From Spirochaetaceae bacterium (GTDB lineage Bacteria; Spirochaetota; Spirochaetia; Treponematales; Breznakiellaceae): a DNA stretch of 6,957 bases. The position numbers were made by a program, and so were the translations under genes. Below the pieces are notes generated by a model. It did not search any database. It was not told the DNA's origin and saw nothing but the letters and a program-made list of their open reading frames with translations. Below are positions 1 to 5,305 of the stretch, one piece after another (the stretch's first letter is position 1; each line of letters opens with the position of its first letter). The stretch spans positions 1-6,957 of the forward strand of contig JAITNO010000179.1 of the NCBI GenBank assembly GCA_031290405.1. The letters are read 5' to 3'.

Positions 1-35
1 AACACGGGGAGGAGGATGGGGAGCTTATTCTCCAT
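1..35 (-). CDS. panF: 5' end of a gene leaving the window, probably sodium/pantothenate symporter (PanF)
   Basis: Seen: an ATG at 35 on the minus strand opens a frame that stays open to the window edge and reads M-E-N-K-L-P-I-L-L-P-V. It is preceded by a textbook ribosome binding site, GGAGG at 46-42, six bases from the ATG. The start lies inside the 3' end of the YhdT gene, with an 11-base overlap, which implies translational coupling. Known: YhdT-family genes commonly sit directly upstream of panF, the sodium/pantothenate symporter of the SSS family, and the hydrophobic run after the start suits a first membrane helix. Inferred: the panF identity comes from context only, because eleven residues cannot identify a family. 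The start itself is well supported. Confidence 0.55.
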   Translation of the reverse strand, partial: MENKLPILLPV

Positions 36-291
36 GCGCGTCCTCCGGCTTGTCGTCTTCGAGGCTGAAGTTCTTGAACACCCGCTTAAGGAGGATGCAG
101 ACGAGGCCTATGGAGAGGACCCACGTGCCGAAGCTGCCGACGACGAACCAGCCGGGCAGGTGAAAGATGGTAAAGTCCAGGCGGGAGAGGGCGAAGCCGG
201 CGGCCCACCAGAACGCCATGACGACGGCGCCGGCGATGAGGGCGCCGCGGGCCTCGCGGTTCATTTGGGTGTGTTTTTCTTTGTAGGTCAT
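25..291 (-). CDS. yhdT: YhdT-family (DUF997) small membrane protein
   Basis: This 88-residue protein has two membrane helices, at about residues 16-36 and 47-68. The N-terminus carries the N-R-E-A-R segment (11-15), followed by a tryptophan-containing first helix (FWWA, 27-30). The motif LPGWF (45-49) opens the second helix, and the C-terminus is acidic after K-R-V-F-K-N-F-S-L-E-D-D (69-80). This order of NREA, P-x-W-F and a charged F-x-(D/N)-x-x-L-E-D-D tail is typical of YhdT, a protein of about 80-90 residues usually encoded beside panF and thought to assist or accompany pantothenate uptake; its molecular role is not established. The start at 291 was chosen because it gives the usual short hydrophilic leader. 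An ATG at 264 is an alternative, and neither has a good Shine-Dalgarno sequence. The gene is divergent from hisS and overlaps the next minus-strand gene by 11 bases. Confidence 0.85.
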   Translation of the reverse strand: MTYKEKHTQMNREARGALIAGAVVMAFWWAAGFALSRLDFTIFHLPGWFVVGSFGTWVLSIGLVCILLKRVFKNFSLEDDKPEDAHGE

Positions 292-334
292 GGTGGCCGG
301 GCATACTAACAGGGCAGCCAAGAAAGGGCAAGGG

Positions 335-368
335 GCGCTGCGGCGCCCCCCGCGAGGGGGGGCAGCGC
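335..368. repeat. Strong GC hairpin with GCGA loop in the yhdT-hisS divergent gap
   Basis: Bases 335-341 (GCGCTGC) pair with 362-368 (GCAGCGC). After a four-base bulge (GGCG, 342-345), CCCCCC (346-351) pairs with GGGGGG (356-361) around the loop GCGA, which fits the GNRA tetraloop pattern. No T-run follows on either strand and it lies between divergent genes, so it is not a normal terminator. The same arms, including a bulge on the C-rich side, recur near 4956-5010. This points to a dispersed structured repeat. Confidence 0.6.
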
Positions 369-418
369 AAGACCGCGTACCCTGCTGGCGCGCGGGGGGA
401 GACTTCCCCATCCTCTTG

Positions 419-427
419 TGTTATACT
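419..427 (+). promoter_or_regulatory. Extended -10 promoter element for the hisS operon
   Basis: TGTTATACT matches the extended -10 consensus TGnTATAAT with one mismatch. No good -35 box is seen 17 bases upstream, which extended -10 promoters can tolerate. Transcription would start near 434, so the mRNA would have only about three bases before the ATG at 437, or about 15 before the in-frame ATG at 449. Confidence 0.45.
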
Positions 428-436
428 CGGAGCATC

Positions 437-1744
437 ATGGAATTAATTATGCCGAGGGTGCTAAAGGGTTTTAGGGATTTTCTGCCGGAGCAGGAGATCG
501 TGCGGCGGGGCTTGAGCGAAAAGCTTGAGGCGGGGTTTCGGAGTTTTGGCTTTCTGCCTATCGATACGCCCGCGCTGGAGTATGCGGAGGTTCTGCTGGG
601 AAAAGCGGGGGGTGAGACGGAAAAACAGGTCTACCGCTTTACGGACAACGGGGGGCGCGATGTGGCCCTTCGTTTCGATTTGACGGTGCCTTTTGCCCGC
701 TTTGTGGCTGAACACCGCGCGGAGCTTGTCTTTCCGTTTAAGCGCTATCATATTGCGAAGGTGTGGCGGGGCGAAAATACGCAGAAGGGGCGTTACCGCG
801 AGTTTACGCAGTGCGACTTCGATATTGTGGGCGCGGATTCTGCGGCGGCGGATTTTGAAATCCTCTTGATGATGCGGAATGCGCTTGTCGCCTGCGGCGC
901 GGGGGACGCGACGATATGCGTGAACCACCGGGGGCTTTTCAATCGCTTCCTTGGGCGGCTGGGCGTTGAGGAAAAGCTGGTTGACATTCTCCGCGCGGTG
1001 GATAAGCTTTCCAAAATCGGGAGCGATGGGGTGCGGGAGCTTCTCTGTGCGTGCGCGGGTGAGGATGCGGCTGGGGCGGCGCTGGACTTTGTGAACTTCA
1101 AGGGCGATTGGGAGGAGACGTTGGAGATGATGACTCAGGCGGCGGGCGGGGACAATCCTGATTCAGAGCGCTTGCGGCTTATCCGGAGCTATCTTGTGGA
1201 CGCGGGCTGTCATGACGCGTTTAAGCTGGACCCGTCCATCATGCGGGGGCTGGACTACTACACCGGCATCGTCTGCGAGAGTTTTTTGAATGCGCTGCCG
1301 TCGATTGGCTCGGTCTGTTCGGGGGGCCGTTACGACCGGCTGCTCTCGCTTTACTCGAAGGAGGCGCTTCCTGGGGTTGGCGCTTCGGTGGGGCTGGACC
1401 GCTTGATTGCGGCGCTTGAGTCGTTGGGCGCCGGCGCCGGCAAGCGGACCTACGCGGCTTGCGCGATAGCCTGCGTCGAGGAGGCCGCCTATGGCCGCTA
1501 TCAGGCGATTGCCGAGAAGATCCGCCGCGCGGGGATAGACTGCGAGGTGTTCGGCGAGGCGAAAAAGCTGAGCGCCCAGTTTGTGATGGCGGAAAAGCGC
1601 GGCATACGCCGCGTGATTGTGCCCCCGTCGGGCGACGCGACGTCATTCATACTCCGCGAGATTCCTTCGCGGACGAATCGCGAGGGGCTTTCCCTCGAAG
1701 GTGTTATCGGCATTGTCAAAGCATCAGAAGCACATCCGTTCTAA
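437..1744 (+). CDS. hisS: Histidine--tRNA ligase (HisRS)
   Basis: A 435-residue class II aminoacyl-tRNA synthetase that charges tRNA-His with histidine in the cytoplasm; the length is normal for HisRS. Class II core: K-G-F-R-D-F-L-P (10-17) at the N-terminus; D-L-T-V-P-F-A-R (81-88); motif 2 from W110-R111-G-E through G-R-Y-R-E-F-T-Q-C-D (118-127); the histidine-binding signature M-R-G-L-D-Y-Y-T-G (269-277); a second signature S-G-G-R-Y-D (295-300); and motif 3, G-A-S-V-G-L-D-R-L (315-323), with Arg322. A Gly/Ala linker (331-335) leads to the C-terminal alpha/beta anticodon-binding domain (about 338-429). ATG 437 was chosen because GGAG lies at 429-432 and the resulting short leader before the PRVLKGFRDFLP segment suits the family; ATG 449 is the alternative. 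It is the first gene of a likely four-gene operon, with the next gene 34 bases on and no terminator between. Confidence 0.95.
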   Translation: MELIMPRVLKGFRDFLPEQEIVRRGLSEKLEAGFRSFGFLPIDTPALEYAEVLLGKAGGETEKQVYRFTDNGGRDVALRFDLTVPFARFVAEHRAELVFPFKRYHIAKVWRGENTQKGRYREFTQCDFDIVGADSAAADFEILLMMRNALVACGAGDATICVNHRGLFNRFLGRLGVEEKLVDILRAVDKLSKIGSDGVRELLCACAGEDAAGAALDFVNFKGDWEETLEMMTQAAGGDNPDSERLRLIRSYLVDAGCHDAFKLDPSIMRGLDYYTGIVCESFLNALPSIGSVCSGGRYDRLLSLYSKEALPGVGASVGLDRLIAALESLGAGAGKRTYAACAIACVEEAAYGRYQAIAEKIRRAGIDCEVFGEAKKLSAQFVMAEKRGIRRVIVPPSGDATSFILREIPSRTNREGLSLEGVIGIVKASEAHPF

Positions 1745-1778
1745 AAAGCTTCCCCGCAGCGAGACGCAAGAGCGCGCG

Positions 1779-2693
1779 ATGAACGTCATCCGCCTTTTTG
1801 TGTTTACGCTGTCGTGGTTTGCCGTCGTCTTCGCGCTGTCAGGCGCCTTGAGTTTCCTTTATCTGCGGGTTTCCGCGGCCATAGCGACGCCCGTGCAAAA
1901 GACTATTTTCTTCAAAAGCATCGCCGCCGGCCTGGAGTGGACCGTTTCGCTCGCCTTCTATGTTTCCCTCCTCCTTTCGATGAACTATGCGCTGCAAAAA
2001 AGGGTGAACCCGCTTGCCTCGCTCATCCTGGTCTGCAGCTTAGTCTGCACCTTAAGCTTTGCCGCATCGTTGGGCATTAACCGGTTCCGCCTGGCCGACG
2101 CGCCGCCTTTCGCCACAGAGAACGCGTCGCTCGGCGAGGCCGGGCTCATGCTCAGCCAGGGCGAGCTGACGATTGCGCTCCTGGATCATCCGTCCGTGCG
2201 GGGGGCGCCGCGCGTCGTTTCCCTGCCGGAGCGGCCGCTCTTCTATCAGGCGCAGCCTGTGGACGAACGGGGCGAAATCTTGCGCTTGCCGCCTGCGCCC
2301 TTTATCAAGGCGCCAAACCGGCTCTTTTACAACTTCCACGTTGACTTTTCGCTCAGCGCGCGGGAGTTCCTTGCCCGCGCCGAAACCGGCCCCGTCCCGT
2401 TCGCGTTGCAGGCGGCGCCGCTGGCCCTCCTCCTCGTCGCCCTTTCGCTTGTCTTCGACTTGGGCGTCTGGCCGCTGGCAAACCTCTTCATCGCCGCCGT
2501 GTTCTTCCGGCTTGTCCTTGCCCTGGACGTCTTTGTCAATTCGTCCGCCGTGCGCCTCTTTGTGCGCGGCTTCCTCAAGCCGTCGGTGCCCGATTCGGCC
2601 ATCCACCCCGTGATATTCGCCATCCTGACGTTTTTGTTCCTCACCTGCGCGCTCGCCGCGTCCTTTGCACGGAGGAAAAATGCCAAAAAGTAA
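1779..2693 (+). CDS. Six-helix membrane protein, possibly LptF/LptG-like permease (first of a pair)
   Basis: This 304-residue protein is not recognised by name. Predicted helices lie at about 5-30, 52-70, 78-99, 208-226, 229-250 and 275-296, with a hydrophilic region at 100-207. The short Q-K-R loop (73-75) and the basic tail R-R-K-N-A-K-K (298-304) place both termini in the cytoplasm and the 100-residue middle domain outside the membrane. Three helices, an extracytoplasmic domain and three helices is the plan of LptF/LptG, which export lipopolysaccharide or related lipids with the ATPase LptB. The resemblance is architectural; no LptF/G signature is clear here. The start at 1779 has a weak AAGAG six bases upstream. 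The gene begins 34 bases after hisS, and its last 14 bases overlap the next gene, whose product has the same layout, so the two probably form a heterodimer. An unrelated six-helix protein remains possible. Confidence 0.8.
   Translation: MNVIRLFVFTLSWFAVVFALSGALSFLYLRVSAAIATPVQKTIFFKSIAAGLEWTVSLAFYVSLLLSMNYALQKRVNPLASLILVCSLVCTLSFAASLGINRFRLADAPPFATENASLGEAGLMLSQGELTIALLDHPSVRGAPRVVSLPERPLFYQAQPVDERGEILRLPPAPFIKAPNRLFYNFHVDFSLSAREFLARAETGPVPFALQAAPLALLLVALSLVFDLGVWPLANLFIAAVFFRLVLALDVFVNSSAVRLFVRGFLKPSVPDSAIHPVIFAILTFLFLTCALAASFARRKNAKK
2671..2676 (+). promoter_or_regulatory. Ribosome binding site deciding the start at 2680
   Basis: GGAGGA lies immediately before the ATG at 2680 and inside the 3' end of the preceding gene. 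It selects 2680 over the ATG at 2665 and indicates coupled translation of the two membrane proteins. Confidence 0.8.
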
Positions 2694-4461
2694 GCGGGAT
2701 TGGAAAGCTCCGGGGACCGTCGCGTTCCTCTATATGTTCGCCGCATTTGTCCTCATCGCCGGCGTCCGCCTTCTCTTCCCCGACCCCGCGCTCGCCGCCT
2801 TCTCCCTGGAAATCTTCAGCTTCAAGGCGAAGCTCGCCGGCACCATTGCCGAATTCATCGACCTCTTCCCCGCGATCTTCATGTCCGCGCTCGTCATTCC
2901 CTTTGCGCTCGACCCCAGCAACAAAGACGGCAGCGCGCGCTTTTCGGAATCCTTCTTCGACTCGATGAAGAAGCCCCTCTCCCTCTGCGTCGCCGGAACC
3001 GTCGTCTTTGCGGCGCTTTCCCTGGCCGCCGGCCCCCTGCTCACCGGCTATCAGACCCGCGTCGACGCCCAATCAAAACTCTACGCCGCGTCGCGGATAA
3101 AAGCCGAACGCTACGCCCGCGAGGCGCAGTGGCGGAGCGCCGCACATTTTATGAATATTTGCGAAGGGATATGGAAAGAGAACCCCGTCCTCGCCGAATT
3201 GCGCGTCGAAATAGCCAACGGACTCGAAGCCCTGCGCTACGCCCGCGCACCCAAAGACGCCCCTCCCCAGGCGGCAGGCGGCGGCGGACAAGGCAAAGCC
3301 CCCCTCACGCCGCGGGAGGCGCTGGAGCATGCCGAAAAAGCCTTTGCCGACGAACGCTACTACGACGCCAACTGGTTCGCCGACGCCGCCTCCAAACTCG
3401 CCCCGCCGGGAAGCGCCGAGCGCACCCAGGCAATCCGCATGAGCGCCCTTTCCTGGAACGCCATCGAAAAGATCGAGCCCAGCAGAGCCGAAACGCGGCG
3501 GCACACCCTCTACAAAAGAAAGCGGGAAGGCTACGAAGCCCTCGTCTCCGGCGACGTCATCAACGCATACTACCAATTCAAAACCCTTCAAGACGAAGCG
3601 CCCGACGACCCCGACGCGCAAAAATACTTCGAGCTCAGCAGGCAGGGCCTCGAAGCAATCGCCTTCTTCTACGACGAATTCGATTTAATAGCCGCCGGCG
3701 CGCAAAACAACGCCGTCTTTTCCATCCCCAGCGACGATGCGGGCGGACGCCTCGTCCTGCGAATCGCCTCCCTCGCGCGTTTTGAAAACTGCGCCTTCGG
3801 GCGCGACCTCGAGCTCATCGCCGTCGACGCGGGAAAACAGCCCGCCTTCGCCGTCGCCGCCGAACTCGTCAAAATCATCCCCACCGTCGCAGACGGCAAA
3901 AACCGCACCGCCGTCCTCATGCACCCCGTCGACCGCAGCGACCCCAACGCATCAGGAGAGCCCCAGTGGACGGACCACGCCCCCAGCCCAGAGAGCCCCG
4001 TCGGGAAACCCCTCCTCATCCTCAACCTAACCTATGAAGATTTCTTACTCGCCGCATACGCCGGACAATCCGTACAAGGCCTTTTCTCAAGCCAACTCTG
4101 GACCGCCGCGGAAAAACTCAAACCCTTAGGCTACATCCCCCAAACATTCCACGCCCAGATGATCAGCCGCTTCTACGCGCCCGCGTTCTTCCTCCCCTTC
4201 TCGATATTCGTCCTCGTCGTCGCCTGGAAATACCGCCCCAAAACCAAACCGCGGCGCACCCTCATCCCCATGCTCTTCGTCCTCCCCCTCGTCCTCCACT
4301 CGATCGCCCAGCTCGTCGAGCGCATATTCAACCTCATCTCCATTTGGACCGTCGTTACCGCAGGCTGGCTCGCCGCCAGCATCATCTGCGCCGGCTCCAC
4401 CCTGACCCTCTTCCTCCTCGCCCTCTTCCTCCTCGCCGCCCAGCGCGGCGAAGAAAACTAG
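2680..4461 (+). CDS. LptF/LptG-like six-helix membrane protein with an inserted TPR-like region
   Basis: A 593-residue protein. Three N-terminal helices (about 12-33, 55-76, 99-121) are followed by a 370-residue hydrophilic region and three C-terminal helices (about 498-516, 527-546, 570-588). The hydrophilic part has two sections. Residues 137-330 are helical, with three TPR-like stretches: around 143-172 (R-Y-A-R-E-A-Q-W-R-S-A-A then E-N-P), 213-241, and 283-326 (Y-E-A-L-V-S-G-D-V-I-N-A-Y then A-P-D-D-P). A Gly-rich linker sits at 198-207. Residues 344-450 look beta-rich, and the turn into the fourth helix reads M-I-S-R-F-Y-A-P-A-F (494-503), with an Arg and a Pro as in LptF/G proteins. By analogy it could be half of a lipid exporter whose periplasmic domain gained a protein-binding TPR module. 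The function is inferred from layout only. It overlaps the previous gene by 14 bases and precedes the cysteine-cluster gene by 12. Its coding strand is markedly C-rich, unlike hisS. Confidence 0.85.
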   Translation: MPKSKRDWKAPGTVAFLYMFAAFVLIAGVRLLFPDPALAAFSLEIFSFKAKLAGTIAEFIDLFPAIFMSALVIPFALDPSNKDGSARFSESFFDSMKKPLSLCVAGTVVFAALSLAAGPLLTGYQTRVDAQSKLYAASRIKAERYAREAQWRSAAHFMNICEGIWKENPVLAELRVEIANGLEALRYARAPKDAPPQAAGGGGQGKAPLTPREALEHAEKAFADERYYDANWFADAASKLAPPGSAERTQAIRMSALSWNAIEKIEPSRAETRRHTLYKRKREGYEALVSGDVINAYYQFKTLQDEAPDDPDAQKYFELSRQGLEAIAFFYDEFDLIAAGAQNNAVFSIPSDDAGGRLVLRIASLARFENCAFGRDLELIAVDAGKQPAFAVAAELVKIIPTVADGKNRTAVLMHPVDRSDPNASGEPQWTDHAPSPESPVGKPLLILNLTYEDFLLAAYAGQSVQGLFSSQLWTAAEKLKPLGYIPQTFHAQMISRFYAPAFFLPFSIFVLVVAWKYRPKTKPRRTLIPMLFVLPLVLHSIAQLVERIFNLISIWTVVTAGWLAASIICAGSTLTLFLLALFLLAAQRGEEN

Positions 4462-4473
4462 AGGCCCGCCGCC

Positions 4474-4926
4474 ATGAGCGCGGAAAAACCATTTTACGAA
4501 GACGGCCTCCACTTCAGCTGCAGACGCTGCTCACTCTGCTGCAGACGGGACGAAGGCTGCGTCTTTTTAACGCGGGACGACCTCGACGCCCTCGCCAAAG
4601 AACACGCCATGCGCCGCGAAGACTTCCTTTTAACCTATTGCCGCTGGGTCCCCATCGCCTACCGCGACCAGCTCCTCTCCTTAAAAGAAAAAGCAAACAA
4701 CGACTGCATCTTCTGGAAAGACGGCTGCGCCGTCTACAACGCCCGCCCGCTGCAATGCCGCAGCTACCCATTCTGGAAAAACCACCTGTCCGGCAAAGAA
4801 AACTGGGACCAAGCAACCGCAGAATGCCCCGGCGCGGGACGCGGCCAACACCACACCAAAGAGATCATCGAAGCCTGGATAGCCAGCGAAGACGCCAACC
4901 CCATCATCCGCCGAACACGCCCATGA
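4474..4926 (+). CDS. YkgJ/UPF0153-type cysteine cluster protein
   Basis: A 150-residue cytoplasmic protein with ten cysteines, at 16, 19, 22, 23, 29, 56, 78, 85, 95 and 118. The N-terminal C-x2-C-x2-C-C cluster (16-23), the central D-C-x6-C pair (78-85) followed by Y-N-A-R-P-L-Q-C-R-S-Y-P-F-W (88-101), and a late Cys-Pro (118-119) are the hallmarks of the YkgJ family (CxxCxxCC, Pfam PF03692). Members are presumed to bind zinc or an iron-sulphur cluster; the function is unproven. All the key cysteines are present. The start at 4474 has AGAGG at 4460-4464, overlapping the stop of the preceding gene, nine bases from the ATG, so translation is probably coupled. It is the last gene of the operon and is followed directly by an 18-base palindrome. 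Confidence 0.88.
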   Translation: MSAEKPFYEDGLHFSCRRCSLCCRRDEGCVFLTRDDLDALAKEHAMRREDFLLTYCRWVPIAYRDQLLSLKEKANNDCIFWKDGCAVYNARPLQCRSYPFWKNHLSGKENWDQATAECPGAGRGQHHTKEIIEAWIASEDANPIIRRTRP

Positions 4927-4943
4927 GGGGGGCGCGCCCCCCT
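4926..4943. terminator. Perfect GC palindrome at the end of the hisS operon
   Basis: AGGGGGGCGCGCCCCCCT is a perfect 18-base palindrome starting on the last base of the stop codon of the cysteine-cluster gene. The transcript would form a G6/C6 stem closed by CGCG. There is no T-run, so it is a poor intrinsic terminator by the usual rule. It may slow RNA polymerase, protect the 3' end, or belong to the neighbouring repeat family. Confidence 0.45.
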
Positions 4944-4955
4944 GAGCACCAGCCC

Positions 4956-5052
4956 GCTGCGCCCCCCAGCCCCCTTTGTCAGCCTAGCGACCCCAAGCGG
5001 GGGAGCGCAACCCTCAAACGCAAGGCGTATTGCTTAGGGCGCAGCGCCGTAG
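4956..5052. repeat. Composite repeat, copy 1 (C-rich arm, hairpin, 50-base module)
   Basis: A C-rich module at 4962-4989 begins CCCCCCAG and ends TAGCG. It is followed by a small hairpin, CCCC (4991-4994), AAGC, GGGG (4999-5002), and by a 50-base module at 5003-5052 starting GAGCGCA, containing CAAGGCG and ending TAG. The outer arms, GCTGCGCCCCCC (4956-4967) and GGGGGAGCGCAA (4999-5010), match the arms of the hairpin at 335-368. Confidence 0.5.
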
Positions 5053-5067
5053 GCCGCTGCAAAAAAA

Positions 5068-5263
5068 CCCCCCAGACCCCCCACGAGCTTAGCGCACTGC
5101 CATCCCGTCGGAGAACAAAACAACGCCGTCGGAGAACAAAACAACGCCGCCGGAGAACAAAACGACGCCGCCGAATTACAAAACGACGCCGCCGAATTAC
5201 AAAACGAACAGAGGAGCGCACCCCCCCAAACACAAGGCGCGCCACAGGGAACGCAGCCCCTAG
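5068..5263. repeat. Composite repeat, copy 2, interrupted by the tandem array
   Basis: The C-rich module recurs at 5068-5094 (CCCCCCAG to TAGCG). The 50-base module recurs at 5214-5263, with the same GAGCGCA start, internal CAAGGCG, GGG and GCAGC, and terminal TAG. The order matches copy 1, but about 120 bases, including the 21-base tandem array, separate the two parts. The alignment is by eye and the copies are clearly diverged. Confidence 0.45.
5106..5210. repeat. 21-base tandem repeat, five copies
   Basis: Units begin at 5106, 5127, 5148, 5169 and 5190. Units 1 and 2 are identical and start CGTCGGAGAACAAAAC. Unit 3 changes T to C at position 3 and AAC to GAC near the end. Units 4 and 5 replace GGAGAAC with GAATTAC, and unit 5 diverges in its last three bases. 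Variants are ordered along the array, as expected from stepwise duplication. The period is a multiple of three, so every frame shows a seven-residue repeat; I see no sign that it is translated. Confidence 0.9.
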
Positions 5264-5305
5264 CAGGAGGACAGAGGAGGCGGAGCCCCCACCCACACAG
5301 CCGCC

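Larger units (their letters stand above)
4927..5305. other. Non-coding convergent gap filled with repeats
   Basis: This stretch lies between the 3' ends of two converging genes. Open frames cross it on both strands, but their products are low-complexity Arg-rich runs caused by the repeats, without start signals. It holds an 18-base palindrome, two degenerate copies of a composite C-rich/hairpin element, a five-copy 21-base tandem array and a second imperfect hairpin (5041-5060: GCAGCGCC, loop GTA, GG, bulged C, CGCTGC) followed by A7. No canonical terminator is visible for either gene. Confidence 0.75.

Noticed and set aside
290..436. Upstream extension of the hisS frame to 290
   Set aside because: The extra 49 residues run through the intergenic hairpin and resemble no HisRS N-terminus. 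The promoter element at 419-427 would lie inside the frame.
1429..1442. GGCGCCGGCGCC-type palindromic run in hisS
   Set aside because: It encodes the Gly-Ala linker between the catalytic and anticodon-binding domains; repeated GGC/GCC codons explain it.
1681..1697. CGAGGG / CCCTCG inverted repeat near the 3' end of hisS
   Set aside because: It is only six base pairs, lies within coding sequence, and has no T-run; it is likely incidental in GC-rich DNA.
5041..5067. Hairpin followed by A7, considered as an intrinsic terminator
   Set aside because: The A-run follows the stem on the plus strand, so plus transcripts have A and not U. Minus transcripts would meet the U-run before the stem. Neither orientation fits an intrinsic terminator.
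4979..5296. Minus-strand frame encoding an R-R-R-x-F-V-(I/L) heptad repeat
   Set aside because: The heptad follows automatically from a 21-base tandem repeat in any open frame. There is no convincing start signal, and decayed repeats surround it.
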